NCBI GenBank assembly: GCA_037176885.1 | Contig: JAWWNJ010000030.1 | Location: forward strand, 372,001-436,000 | Direction of reading: 5' to 3' | Source of the DNA: Favolaschia claudopus | Taxonomy: Eukaryota; Basidiomycota; Agaricomycetes; Agaricales; Mycenaceae | DNA: 64,000 nt | Part shown: positions 54,480 through 64,000 of the stretch, piece after piece | Layout of the letters: each line of letters opens with the position of its first letter | Position numbering within the stretch: the first letter of the stretch is position 1 | Notes under the pieces: generated by a model | The model's database searches: none | Told to the model about the DNA's origin: nothing | The model's input: the letters and a program-made list of their open reading frames with translations, nothing else | Position numbers and translations under genes: made by a program

Positions 54480-55456
54480 ATAAGCAGAAACATAACCAAC
54501 TCCGTAAATCGTCCGCTTCTTGTATAGTATCTACGTCCGACTCAATCATATGCACGTCTCTCATCGCCAGCCACCTGCCGTAGTGCGGACAGTCCCTCGC
54601 GTAGTGTCGGGTACTAGTGCAGATGTAGCAGCTTCCGGGCGGTGGGCGCTCGCTGTGAACATCGTCCCGCTTGGCGAATTCGTATCCTTGAATAGTTTTA
54701 CCTTCCGGCCAACGGGGTTGCGAAGAGGTGGGCTTCGACGGTCCAGCCTTGGACTTGAAGCGAGAATCCCTGAGCGACGTGAGCGGACCTTGAGCCCGTG
54801 CTGGAGCTGCTTTCCTCGACTTCTTCTCCCTCAGCCGCTTCAGGGTTGCAGCTAGGGACGTGAGCGCGTCGATTGAGGCGAGGGTAGTAATGGTTGAGGT
54901 TGCCCAGCTTGACGGCGTTGTTCCAGTTGGCCATCAAGGTGGGGCAGTAGGTGACGACGGCGGCCTTAAGAGAGAAAATATCGTGGTAAATCGTCGAGTT
55001 AATAGTTCCCAGCCAGACGTCGGGCGCCGTGCGAAGGACGCGGGCGATGACGGCGATTCCATCCACTTCGTGGGAGAAAAGGAACATATGATACTTGATA
55101 CGGCGTTGAATGAAATCCAACGGGTATTCGTTCTCATGTCCCTTCTGACGGAAGCGCATTTCCTCGAATTCGGCCATGCGCTTCTGAGCCCAAATCTCGT
55201 TGAGGAAGTGGATGACGATGGCGCGGTAGAGCAACGTCCAGCTCTGGCTGACGGCATTGCGGAAGTCGATGCTCTGGGTCTGCCACCACGTAGCGGCGCG
55301 GTCGGTGAATTTGAGAGGGGCAGCAGCTCCTAGGTCGATGTCCATCTGAGGGGAGAGACGAAGGAGCTCGGCGATGGCGCACAGATAGTCAATGGCGCTG
55401 TAAGCATGTCCTGGCCGTGGCCTCGGACTTCGGGAACGGCCGGCAGTCGCGGTCAT
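54480..55456 (-). pseudogene. LTR-retrotransposon Gag with CCHC knuckle
   Basis: From the start at 55456 (MTATAGRSRSPRPRPGHAYS) it reads the capsid-type region (KFTDRAATWWQTQSIDFR, AIVIHFLNEIWAQKRMAEF, HENEYPLDFIQRRIKYHMFL, VLRTAPDVWLGTINSTIYHD). An acidic Ser-rich linker (EGEEVEESSSSTGSRSA) follows and the frame stops at 54698. In a shifted frame the zinc knuckle CYICTSTRHYARDCPHYG (about 54640-54585) follows, with MRDVHMIESD after it, as in related basidiomycete Gag proteins. One frameshift near 54700 inactivates it; protease and RT are absent. Confidence 0.85.
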
Positions 55457-55672
55457 GCAACTGTCAAATGTCACGTGACTTCGGAACGCGCGCCGAAACA
55501 AAATTGAACCTCTTTGCCGCTTCAACCTTGCTTCAACCTCATGGATAGATATGTCCTATATAGTACTAGTATGTGTAGTTGCTCAATGGATGTGCTCCCT
55601 CTTTTCTTTCTCTCCTCTATGACATGTACAGTATTTTGGTATTTCTTACACTTCTAGCAAATCTAGCCATTT

Positions 55673-56182
55673 TAGTGTTTCTCCGGCTTTGGCCTCAGGC
55701 CAAAAAGCCCTGGCTTTTTGGCTTTGGTACCAAGGCCAAAGCCAAGCCAAACTTTTGGCTTTTGACGGCTTTTGGCCCGGCTCGCTAATCTTGAAAGCCA
55801 AAGCCAAGCCAAAAAGCCATGGCTTTGTGGACCCCCCAAGAACCCCTCTGGGGAAGTCAGTGTGGACTAGGTTTCAAGCTGTATATATCCAATATAGAAG
55901 ATGGAGACTCACAATCAAGTATGCAGGGCATACTGGAGGTCTGATAAGCTTCTACACTGTATTGATACCACTTTAGAGCGACTTGAATTTTTTTTTCGAC
56001 CCACGGAAAGCAGTCGGAAGCGGCAGCCGAAAGCCATGGCTTAAGCCAAAGCCATGGCTTAAGCCAAAGCCAGGCCGGGCCAAGCCAAAGCCGTGAGGTT
56101 TGGCCCGGCCTGGGGTTTGAGGAAGCCAAAGCCACCTCCAAAGCCCCGGCTTTCAGGCCAAGCCAAGGCCGGAAAAACACTA
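55673..56182. mobile_element. hAT MITE, 510 bp, 8-bp TSD AGCCATTT
   Basis: The ends TAGTGTTTCTCCGGCTTTGGC and the inverted GCCTTGGCTTGGCC...AAAAACACTA lie between exact 8-bp duplications AGCCATTT (55665-55672 and 56183-56190). The subterminal regions are filled with CCAAAGCC/GGCTTTGG repeats that are shared with the left end of the hAT at 11475. It has no transposase of its own; the 11.6-13.9 kb enzyme belongs to the family that could have mobilised it. Confidence 0.9.
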
Positions 56183-56189
56183 AGCCATT

Positions 56190-57100
56190 TGCTACTTGCA
56201 GCTGATTTTTTTTCTTGGTTAGCGCTTAGCATAAGCACTGAACTTCAGCTTAATCCTCCACATTATCTTCTGTTACTGCATGTATGAGCCAGATCAATCA
56301 GTCAATGCTTTCTATCAAGCAAAATTAAATTAAATAGGTCTACGCCTCCAAATACTCCACAGCGCATACGAAATGCAGCTCAGGAGCAAGAGCGTGTCAA
56401 TCGCATTCTGGATAGCCCTGTACACCGGAGATTGCCTTTACAGTAACCAAATTTGGTTCAGGTTAACTGGAATGGCGAGCAACTTCAACTTACACCTCGC
56501 ACAGCGGGCCGAATTGCTGAGATGCAGAACACTGGGAATAGCTGGGAATGCTGGTATTTTAGCAGGACAGAATGAAGACCAGGATAGTACCAGGATATGC
56601 AAAGTTCACCTCCGTCACCAACATGTAGACCTCAAGGTCCAGAGCCACCTCCGGTGCAGCAGAATCCTGTACAGCCAGCGCAAAATATACTAATATAGTA
56701 CAAAAACAGGGAAATGCTCAACCCAATGCTCAATCTCAAAGAAGACCAGTTGCTAGAGAGGCACATCCTGACAATCCTGACCTGCTATATTGCACAAGTG
56801 GCAGCCAGATTCAATTTCCAGGATATTCTTACTGAATTTCAATTTCTTGAGCCTTTTCAGCAGTTGCATGAGTACTCTTAGAATAGATCGGCGGGGGGGC
56901 CGCAGTGTACTATGTAGTATGTAATTCAGTAAATTGCATGTACAGCTTCCCCTCCTATGTGGACCATTGTCCACATACATCATATTCGAACTTCGCTATG
57001 TTCCGAATGCCGTACTTGTCCCGTAATTCAGCCACTTCAAGTACTGTGTAGGAAAACCAAGCCGCGTCGTTCAACTCTACCCCCCAGCACAATTATTTCT
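56190..57100. other. No supported gene
   Basis: A GC-rich GGCGGGGGGGCC run is at about 56890. At 56948-56988 lies a short piece of the GTGGACNATGGTCCAC-end element (AGCTTCCCCTCCTATGTGGACC). Nothing else was recognised. Confidence 0.35.
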
Positions 57101-57108
57101 CGCTCAGA

Positions 57109-57418
57109 ATGCGCCTCAACTTCCGTCTTCCCTCTCGCGGAGCCTGTATTGTCTCCGACTGCATTGAAACCTGTTTCGGATTTGTCGCCGAAAACCCCGA
57201 TGGTACCCCAAAATATTTTGTGCGTCCTCTTCTTTGTTCATTGGAATACCTTAAACGGCCTGATGCAGGACTTTGATAATCCGGAAACGATTTGCTTTGC
57301 CTGCGGTCATCCCTATTTGGTTCACACTGTTCAATTCGCCGATCTCATCGAACAGAACAAGATGTTTGCCCGCGGCGGGACGAGTGATGGCCGCTGCGCC
57401 TCATTTTGGTTGAGTTGA
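57109..57418 (+). CDS. Small Cys/His-rich protein, probably zinc-binding
   Basis: Two exons (57109-57219 and 57269-57418) with a 49-nt GT-AG intron in phase 0 give about 86 residues. The second exon has TICFACGHPYLVH followed by FARGGTSDGRCASFW, giving C-x2-C-x5-H and a later Cys in an R-G-G...G-R-C-x-x-F motif. Short proteins of this pattern are frequent in basidiomycetes and are uncharacterised; zinc binding is inferred from the spacing. Start at MRLNFRLPSRGACIV was chosen because the upstream frame has no conserved sequence. The frame is intact. Confidence 0.6.
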
Positions 57419-57704
57419 GTCTGTGTTGTGAATTGTTTGAGGCCAGTCTCACTTGGACCATGCATTTGGTATGCATTTGTGGTGCCCGTTGGTCGGCTCA
57501 CGCTCAACTTGTCCAACCCCCGGCAACGTGAGTTGCATCCGAATTACGCAATGTTAATTGATCCGTTAATTTAGCTCAACCAGTACCACCACCAATTCGG
57601 GACAGTTACGGATTTGGCAGGAATTATCACTGATTGGCAGATTGGCTATGTCTTTTTCGGCTGATACCGATTCCTGCCAATTTTTCCCAATTGCGACGAA
57701 TTAC

Positions 57705-58273
57705 ATAGAGTATACTTAGGGTAACCAGCCCGCTCTGGTTACCTTGCTGGTGACCCCCGCTTAGCTTAGCCGAGGTAACCACTGGAATACACGATTGTAC
57801 TCTCTGGTGATCGGAGAACCGAGTCCGAGGACTCCGAGTATCCGCCAGCACACTGCCAGCACGAAGGCGGCAATTGCCGATGTGTGGGAAATTCTTGCTA
57901 GGAGAATTCTGTGCAAGTAAAGCCATGTTCTGTCTCTTGAATTCCAAATATGTAACCATCGAGAGATGATAGACAGGAAATTGTTTTGTGTATAAAAAAT
58001 TAGAATAACTACCCATTTGTCAAACTAATTAAATAGTTTTACAATTAAAGCCAAACAAAACTTCAGCTATCAGATTGTACAGTAACTACCAAATCTTTCA
58101 ATCCTTCCAATCGTGAGCACAATCCATTCAATCGTTCGATTACTTCATCAGATTGAGGATATATTTTGCCAAAGTCACCATGATTAGTACATCTGGTAGA
58201 ATTGGCGGGCAAAGAGGCACGTGACAGGTCACCATCAGTAACCTGCGGTGACCCCCACACCGTTAGTACATCT
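57705..58273. repeat. Left arm of a 569-bp inverted repeat
   Basis: This segment is the inverted copy of 60548-61116; both are exactly 569 bp and appear identical. The inward end is CGTTAGTACATCT (58261-58273) and the outward end ATAGAGTATACTTAGGG (57705-57721). Both arms encode the same two short frames (65 residues starting MWGSPQVTDGDLSRAS, and a longer one starting MGSYSNFLYTKQFP). The 65-residue frame ends in a helix-prone segment (SDEVIERLNGLCSRLEGL) and could be the tail of a gene. No target duplication was found around either arm. Confidence 0.9.
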
Positions 58274-58302
58274 ATGTTCTATGCTCAAGCTTCCAATCCC
58301 AA

Positions 58303-58731
58303 GTGTTTCACAACCTAAATGGAACCCAGGGGCAAGGCGTGTCGGGACCACTGGATGGGTATTCTTTGAATAACAACGTCAGCGAGATTCTTGAATGTTT
58401 TATCCTCCTTACCAAAGCTCCCATCACTTGCGGCGTCGTGGGGGTCCGCGATCCGCTGAATTTCGAGTCTCCTACGCTTAGAGATCCGCATGACCTGAGC
58501 ATGATGAACAAGGATGTGAGGTTAAACTGCCTTGCTCGATTAATTTTGAACAGGTCGCACCTTACGTGGACCGAATGTCGACGCCACCGTACCAACTGGA
58601 CGACTGATTCGGACTCGGCGGGGAGCATTGACAGGATTATCGCGGACGCTATGCTTGTGCTTGAGTGGCGGCGGACGTCGCGGAGAGGGTCTCGTGCCAG
58701 GTGTGTGGGCGATCTGGCGCCCGCCGCGTGA
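58303..58731 (+). CDS. Unrecognised open frame within the inverted-repeat unit
   Basis: The frame gives about 140 residues (MFHNLNGTQGQGVSGPLDG, ESPTLRDPHDLSMMNKDVRL, ILNRSHLTWTECRRH). It may be coding, since the amino-acid composition is normal up to residue 120, but no family, intron or neighbouring gene supports it. It starts 30 bp inside the left arm. Confidence 0.3.
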   Translation: MFHNLNGTQGQGVSGPLDGYSLNNNVSEILECFILLTKAPITCGVVGVRDPLNFESPTLRDPHDLSMMNKDVRLNCLARLILNRSHLTWTECRRHRTNWTTDSDSAGSIDRIIADAMLVLEWRRTSRRGSRARCVGDLAPAA

Positions 58732-58839
58732 GTTTATGGTGTGCAGCTCAAGGATGGACCTCGCGGAGTACACACCATGGTGACTGACCGGACGGAAGAG
58801 GGAGATGCAAAACGTGGCTGCACGTGCCTAGGGTTCGGT

Positions 58840-58950
58840 AAGAAACTGGGGATGTTAAACAGTCACACCAAACAAATGTCTGTTTGTACGTTGTTTGCTC
58901 ATAGTCGGTCCCGTCCCCCGCCCTCCACAGTGACGCTAAAAATCTGAAAC
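58840..58950. repeat. Dispersed repeat, empty-site copy for the 51590-52038 insertion
   Basis: CACACCAAACAAATGTCTGTTTG and GTGACGCTAAAAATCTGAAAC match 51505-51590 plus the sequence after 52038. The tandem insertion is absent here. Confidence 0.75.
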
Positions 58951-59470
58951 AAATTGCAAATGAGTCCTGAACTACATCTCCCGGGAATGTCCCGCGCCGA
59001 TTTTTTAAAATTTGCCCAGTCGACCCGGAACAGAATCGCGGAAATGGCAGGGAAATGGCTGTGTCAGAGGGAAATATTCATTTCCAAAGTAACAAGGGCA
59101 GAAACAAAAATTCTGGCCGGGACATTCCCTAGAGATTGCTAATGGCTAGAGATTATACACTTGCAGTTACTTCACAATGTTGACGCCTGAGGCTGCAGAC
59201 GGGACCGATGGCGGACAGACATTTGATCACAGCCACTTGCCGGTCACCATGTTTTTGGTCAAGAGGCCGCAGATCTCTGGATCTCGCCCACTATCAACAG
59301 CACGTGACAATGACGTTTCTCACGATAGCCGACTCGTTCTCCGTTAGGAAGCGCTGACGCGGCACACAAGAAAGGCTCGAATTGAGGTATGTAGCGGTAG
59401 GTAGCGGTGGTGTACAAATATATGGCGGTAGGATGTACTATCTGGAACTAAAATATACGAGGATATCAAT

Positions 59471-60547
59471 TTATATTTTGGTTGCACGGCCCTCGCTCGG
59501 GTCGCAATTTTCTTTATCTTTGTCGCATCGAGAAGGTAAACGTGGAAGCGATGTTGCTAAGCGTTGGGGAGTAGGCGCCGGAGGAGGCGTGGGGGGAGGG
59601 AGAGGGGTGAGCGGGCTGGGGGCCTGGAGGGGTGGCCACGAAACAGCAGTTTCCGACGGAATTTTGAGTTCCAGCAGCTCTTCGCGAGAGACTTGAATTT
59701 CTGGAAGGAATGATTGAGGCATCCGTTCCTCCCATCCCGGGTGCCGCTCGGCCAGGTGCTGCCTGTAATTGTACTTCCAGTGAATTTCTTTGCAGTCTAA
59801 CATCGCACACGCAACGGGAACATTGGTGCATGGCCGCGTAGATAGGAATTTCTTGGCCGTGGAGACTTGCGTGGAGATCATGAAAGGGTATGTCGATGGG
59901 CATTGGGAATCTAGCTTCTTGGCTTTGATAGATGCCTGACATGTCCCGCCGCACATACCGCAGGGATACGATTTCGAGACCTTCAAACTGTCAGACATCA
60001 TACCAAACAATGAATTGCCACAGAACCGCACAGGAGTTTTCACCGAAGTGTCTTCTACGCCGTACATAGCCTTGATGATGTGCTGTCCAACGTGTTGCTG
60101 GCGATCCTGGTCTTTGATAGCTTTCCCACAAACACGACAAGTTTTGCGGCTAGCAATTGAGTCTGCGATGACTGTTTGTGCAATTGGTGCTGAGTAATTA
60201 ATCCCCAAGGGCTCTGAGCATGCTGTATTAGCACTTCCACATTCCAAGCTCGAATTCCGAACCTGTTTGATATGGAAAACTTCCGTCCGAGACAGCGTTG
60301 AATATGGGGAATTTTTCGTGTAGTGTAGTGTCATTGAGTAGAGTGGTCCATAGAAAGTTCCAAGAAGACATGAGATGGATGTTGTGGAAGGACCATGTCT
60401 TCTCAAGACCATGAGGAAGCTCCGTTGTCGAGATATTGAGAGCTTGGTCTTGAATAAAATCAATGAGCCGTCCGGAAACGGAAATCTGTGAGTTCTGGCG
60501 CCGGACAGCTTCCTCCCCGGTTGATTTCGTCTTCTTCAAAGAGAAAG
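59471..60547 (-). pseudogene. C2H2-like zinc-finger protein of a transposon-associated family, 5'-truncated
   Basis: Read right to left from the arm boundary: ISVSGRLIDFIQDQALNIST, TELPHGLEKTWSFHNIHLM (about 60430-60370), a frameshift near 60255, then CRVCGKAIKDQDRQQHVGQH, YPCGMCGGTCQASIKAKKLD, STRPCTNVPVACAMLDC and IHWKYNYRQHLAERHPGWEE, followed by a Pro-rich stretch (PPPTPPPAPTPQRLA) and a stop at 59471. The series C-x2-C...H...H, PCG-x-C-G, PCTNVP-x-x-C and WKYN...H....H is a widespread basidiomycete zinc-binding pattern seen in large transposon-associated proteins. The N-terminus is cut by the right inverted-repeat arm at 60548. Confidence 0.65.
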
Positions 60548-61116
60548 AGATGTACTAACGGTGTGGGGGTCACCGCAGGTTACTGATGGTGACCTGTCAC
60601 GTGCCTCTTTGCCCGCCAATTCTACCAGATGTACTAATCATGGTGACTTTGGCAAAATATATCCTCAATCTGATGAAGTAATCGAACGATTGAATGGATT
60701 GTGCTCACGATTGGAAGGATTGAAAGATTTGGTAGTTACTGTACAATCTGATAGCTGAAGTTTTGTTTGGCTTTAATTGTAAAACTATTTAATTAGTTTG
60801 ACAAATGGGTAGTTATTCTAATTTTTTATACACAAAACAATTTCCTGTCTATCATCTCTCGATGGTTACATATTTGGAATTCAAGAGACAGAACATGGCT
60901 TTACTTGCACAGAATTCTCCTAGCAAGAATTTCCCACACATCGGCAATTGCCGCCTTCGTGCTGGCAGTGTGCTGGCGGATACTCGGAGTCCTCGGACTC
61001 GGTTCTCCGATCACCAGAGAGTACAATCGTGTATTCCAGTGGTTACCTCGGCTAAGCTAAGCGGGGGTCACCAGCAAGGTAACCAGAGCGGGCTGGTTAC
61101 CCTAAGTATACTCTAT
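60548..61116. repeat. Right arm of the 569-bp inverted repeat
   Basis: Inverted copy of 57705-58273. Read on the plus strand it starts AGATGTACTAACGGTGTGG, includes GTTACTGATGGTGACCTG and ends GGTTACCCTAAGTATACTC. It directly follows the truncated 5' side of the zinc-finger gene. Confidence 0.9.
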
Positions 61117-61475
61117 ATAATGCGTTTATGATGTAACATGTTAGCCTCGACCAGTCGATATTCAGGGCCTCGCTTAACTTAGTAATACTGGCTGATTACT
61201 GGTTTTGATGGCTACAGCGGCGCCATCTGATGCCACCCCCAAAAAATTGATGTGACCCCAATCAACTCCATTTGCATCAGAAGTTCCAGAGGAAACTGCG
61301 GGGGTTGCCATAGCAAGGGAGGTGTAAGTGATTTGTTATGTTGTGAGATCCCGAATCCCAAAAACCAGAATTAAAAACGTGGAGGAATACCGAATTTCAG
61401 CGATTAGTACCAGTGGGGGCCTCGTGGGAAATTACTATCAGTTAAGGTACATACTGTAGGCGTCAGTCACAGTTA

Positions 61476-61577
61476 CAGTGGCGGCGCCATTTGATGCCAC
61501 CCTAAAAATAGAACAGCCTATTTCTGGAACTTTTGGAGTTGGGGTTTTTTGGGGTGGCATCAGATGGCGCCGCCACT
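61476..61577. mobile_element. Tc1/mariner-type MITE, 102 bp, TA duplication
   Basis: The ends CAGTGGCGGCGCCATTTGATG and the inverted CATCAGATGGCGCCGCCACTG are flanked by TA (61474-61475 and 61578-61579). The site before insertion reads through in the 829-2189 copy (CACTTACAACGAG). An isolated related end is at about 61214. Confidence 0.85.
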
Positions 61578-61705
61578 GTACAACGAGCGGTCACATGACC
61601 AAAGTGCAAGACATCCCTGGTCTCAGAATTCAAAAATACTTATTACTGTCTTGGGAGGGAGCAGTAGAACATTCTTCCGACCCATTTTTTTTGGATGCAG
61701 AAATG

Positions 61706-62127
61706 CAGTCTCCTACCCAGCCTCACTTCCGAGTGTTGGGGAGTCACTGAGGGAGTAGATACACTGTGAATTCACTATGTGTAATATTAATTGACAAATT
61801 TGATCTTATTACTCCCGAACTTCAAACCCCCAACACTCTCCAGGGAGGCTGGCATAAAACAACTGTAAACAACATTGCTTTTGAGTCGTCTGGGATCTAC
61901 CACCCATTTTTGTGAGCCGCAAAATATCGACAACGAATATTTTTCCGAAATGTGGCTATGTTGTTTACAGTTGTTTTATGCCAGCCTCCCTGGAGAGTGT
62001 TGGGGGTTTGAAGTTCGGGAGTAATAAGATCAAATTTGTCAATTAATATTACACATAGTGAATTTACACTGTATCTACACCCTCAGTGACTCCCCAACAC
62101 TCGGAAGTGAGGTTGGGTAGGAGACTG
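61706..62127. mobile_element. Foldback (MULE-type) MITE, 422 bp, 9-bp TSD GCAGAAATG
   Basis: Arms of about 170 bp begin CAGTCTCCTACCCAGCCTCA and contain CCCCCAACACTCTCCAGGG and AACAACTGTAAACAACAT; only about 80 bp of loop separates them. The flanks are exact 9-bp duplications (61697-61705 and 62128-62136). One arm of a relative is at 36655-36850. No coding capacity. Confidence 0.85.
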
Positions 62128-62369
62128 GCAGAAATGAGTTTTTCGGCGATTGGAGCCATCTTGGTTCGGGACGATGGCAAAATTTGCCGCTTATGTAATG
62201 CTCTCACGCACCTAGGGTAGCTTAGGGTCCAAAAACACGTTCCGTACCTTCCAGCTGCTCGAAAAACGGTTCAGCGGAGCTCAAACGCGGCGGGGGACCG
62301 CCGGCATCAAATAACTGTTTATATTTATTTTTTTCGGCCGACTGTCATCAATTTCGCAAACAGCTGTAA

Positions 62370-62850
62370 AACACATGTACCCCTTTTCTATCTTAGGATA
62401 CCTCAAAAATTGACACTTTTTGGGCAAGACTTTCCAACCATCTTTGGCCCAGTCCTCCTCAATGAATGTACCTATCTTTCTCAATCTTGCTTCCACACGC
62501 AGTGTATTTGCCGTGCCAATGGATCTGTGCCCTTGTCGCCCCCAGACGGCGATGGCAAGGGCAGATTAGAGGCGGTTGCACAGATCCATTGGCACGGCAA
62601 AAACGCCTGTGGAAGCAAGATTGAGAAATTCATTGAGGAGGACTGGGCCGAAGATGGCAGGAAAGTCTTGCCCAAAAAGTGTCAATTTTCGAGGTATCCT
62701 AAGATGGAAAAGGGTGCATGTGTTTTAAATCTATGTTTTAAATGCACTGTGAAAGGTCCGACCACATAAAACAGGGCACAGAAAAGAAAACGAGTTGAAT
62801 TGATGAGAATTTCCTTTTTTGGGGGGTGACATCAGATTTTGCCGCCACTG
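62370..62850. repeat. Large inverted repeat and dispersed-repeat copy
   Basis: 62378-62560 (reading CTTAGGATACCTC...CCCAGTCCTCCTCAATGAATG) is the inverted counterpart of 62575-62730. The right half continues as the repeat shared with 53880-54180, ending TGACATCAGATTTTGCCGCCAC. The palindrome could have arisen by inverted insertion of two copies. Confidence 0.7.
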
Positions 62851-62859
62851 TTACACGGC

Positions 62860-63770
62860 TATCCCGCCCGACACCGGAATTTGATAGGGATTGACACCTA
62901 TAGGAATCCAATGATTTTTCACTCGGCTTTCAATCAACCGCAGAGATGATCCAAATGAATGTACGCCTCACTGGAATCCAATGGGCTTGCTGTAGATTTT
63001 GTCTGGAGAGTCTAATGGCTCAATCTGCCTCTATAAGCGAGCTATGATGGACACTTTTGAGCATGATGTGACCAGAAGCAACGCGCGGCGAGAAATTACA
63101 AGTCATTCAAACTCCGACGGTAACCAAACAACGGCTTGCCACGTAGGTGCCGTGGCTTTTCTTGAAGTTCCTGCCTTTTCCCTCCACTCCTTCGCCTGTT
63201 TTTCGCTCGATCCCTCTCCTTCCACCTCCTTCCACCTCAAGTCGTTCACCAGAGTCTTTGGATCAAGGCAATATCTGCATACGTGGCTGAGGGAGGTGGT
63301 ACATTGAGGCTTTCGGGCTTGGAGGAGGATCTTTCAGCGCAAGTACTCATTTAGTCGTCTTTCCTCCTCTCCTGAGTTGGTCCCGTTTCGCCACTCCCTC
63401 CACCCTCATTCGCTCTTTACCCAAAGTCCCCATCGTTAACAACTCTACATATCTACTACATAGTTATGAGATGTCCCAACGTAGCACAAGCACTGTAAAT
63501 CTAACAGCTACCATTCAAATTAAAACCCTCCGTTCATTATTTGTATTTTTTTCGCTTTTTTTCACCCAGTCGGGAAGGGCCCAGGTAGCCGAAATGACCC
63601 ATGGACAATCAAAGGCCGAGCAATGCACTTAGATGGGGAGCTGCTGTAGCACCGAAGACTTGCCCATTGGAATCCGAAGGGGTGTATATTCATTGGGATC
63701 CAGTGGCTGTCCATAGGATTCCGACGATCACCAAACCCACCAAATTCCGATGACTGCCGGGATAGACGTG
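62860..63770. other. No supported gene
   Basis: Only short frames without domains. The phrase GGAATCCAATG recurs at about 62902 and 62973, and GGAATCCGAAGG and GGGATCCAGTGG follow at about 63669 and 63696. A minus-strand frame at 63562-63906 covers this without a recognised domain. Confidence 0.3.
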
Positions 63771-63782
63771 TACTTATAGGGC

Positions 63783-63903
63783 TGTCGGGCCATCGGGCGC
63801 GATCGTGCCTGATTGCGCCCGAGTCCTCCCTATAGGGTAGGTGTCGGGCCGATGGCCCGAAGGCTCCCGATAACAACCGATCGGGCACGATCGGGCCCGA
63901 CAA
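63783..63903. repeat. GC-rich palindromic element
   Basis: GTCGGGCCATCGGGCGCGATC at one end and the inverted GATCGGGCCCGAC at the other enclose repeated TCGGGCC/GGCCCGA words. It resembles a shorter remnant at about 39186-39220. It could be a very small MITE; no target duplication was found. Confidence 0.45.
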
Positions 63904-64000
63904 CAAAATAAATAAATTTGCGACATGGAGTCGGGGATTGCTAAGGTATTGGACCGCGAGACCTCGTTCGGACCCTGGCCAACTGGACCGGACGTCTTTG

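Larger units (their letters stand above)
61465..62220. mobile_element. Second copy of the 829-2189 element, with two nested insertions
   Basis: It shares TAGGCGTCAGTCAC, GAGCGGTCACATGACC, AGACATCCCTGGTCTCAGAA and, after the foldback, CGGCGATTGGAGCCATCTTGG and GCCGCTTATGTAATGCTCTCA with the inverted copy at 829-2189. It is interrupted by 61476-61577 and 61706-62127. Its right end is degraded around 62210. Confidence 0.65.

Noticed and set aside
56957..57108. 5' extension of the small Cys/His protein
   Set aside because: The extension starts inside the MITE fragment containing GTGGACCATTGTCCAC and adds only unconserved residues; the Met at 57109 is preferred.
59581..59640. Gly-rich plus-strand frame at 59382-59696
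   Set aside because: It is the complement of the Pro-rich C-terminus of the minus-strand zinc-finger protein.

Overview
The window looks like a repeat-dense stretch of a filamentous basidiomycete (probably mushroom-forming, Agaricomycetes) nuclear genome. The evidence is many 43-60 nt GT-AG introns, a Plavaka (CACTA-like) transposase, a DUF6698-type protein, DIRS-like reverse transcriptase and tyrosine recombinase remnants, basidiomycete-style retrotransposon Gag proteins, and a Mei2-like RNA-binding gene. No rRNA, tRNA, CRISPR array or bacterial operon was seen.

Layout. 0-2.3 kb is a set of inverted-repeat elements nested like an onion. 2.3-4.2 kb holds a LINE tail and a 1.1 kb TIR element. 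5.6-7.7 kb holds several MITEs. 8.5-11.5 kb is a retrotransposon gag broken by three MITEs and then by a hAT element whose transposase lies at 11.6-13.9 kb on the minus strand. 16.6-19.4 kb is a Tc1/mariner-type MITE with two further insertions in it. 19.4-24.7 kb is a decayed Plavaka transposase gene. 26.4-28.6 kb is a Tc1-type transposase cut by a DIRS/Crypton-type tyrosine recombinase fragment. 29.3-32.8 kb holds two spliced basidiomycete genes (DUF6698-like and an orphan family). 33.0-37.7 kb is a minus-strand DIRS-like element (gag, RT/RNase H) with MITEs and a plus-strand CENP-B-type DNA-binding gene inside. 39.8-40.7 kb is a gene with one zinc-finger module per exon. 43-48.7 kb holds a gag fragment, a multi-exon basic protein gene and a LINE RT fragment. 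49.3-51.4 kb is the Mei2-like gene, the best candidate for an ordinary cellular gene. 51.6-53.5 kb has three tandem duplications. 54.5-55.5 kb is another gag. 55.7-56.2 kb is a hAT MITE. 57.1-61.1 kb has a small Cys/His protein gene and two equal-length 569 bp inverted repeats flanking a zinc-finger protein gene. 61.4-64 kb is more nested palindromic elements.

The main value of the window is its insertion record. At least ten elements have exact or near-exact target-site duplications (TA, 3, 4, 8 or 9 bp). In several cases the pre-insertion site can be read, either because the interrupted reading frame closes up or because an uninterrupted copy of the same sequence lies elsewhere in the window. 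This allows relative dating of insertions and superfamily assignment without any transposase. Few coding genes look intact: the CENP-B-type gene, the orphan-family gene, the small Cys/His gene, and perhaps the exon-module zinc-finger gene and the Mei2-like gene.
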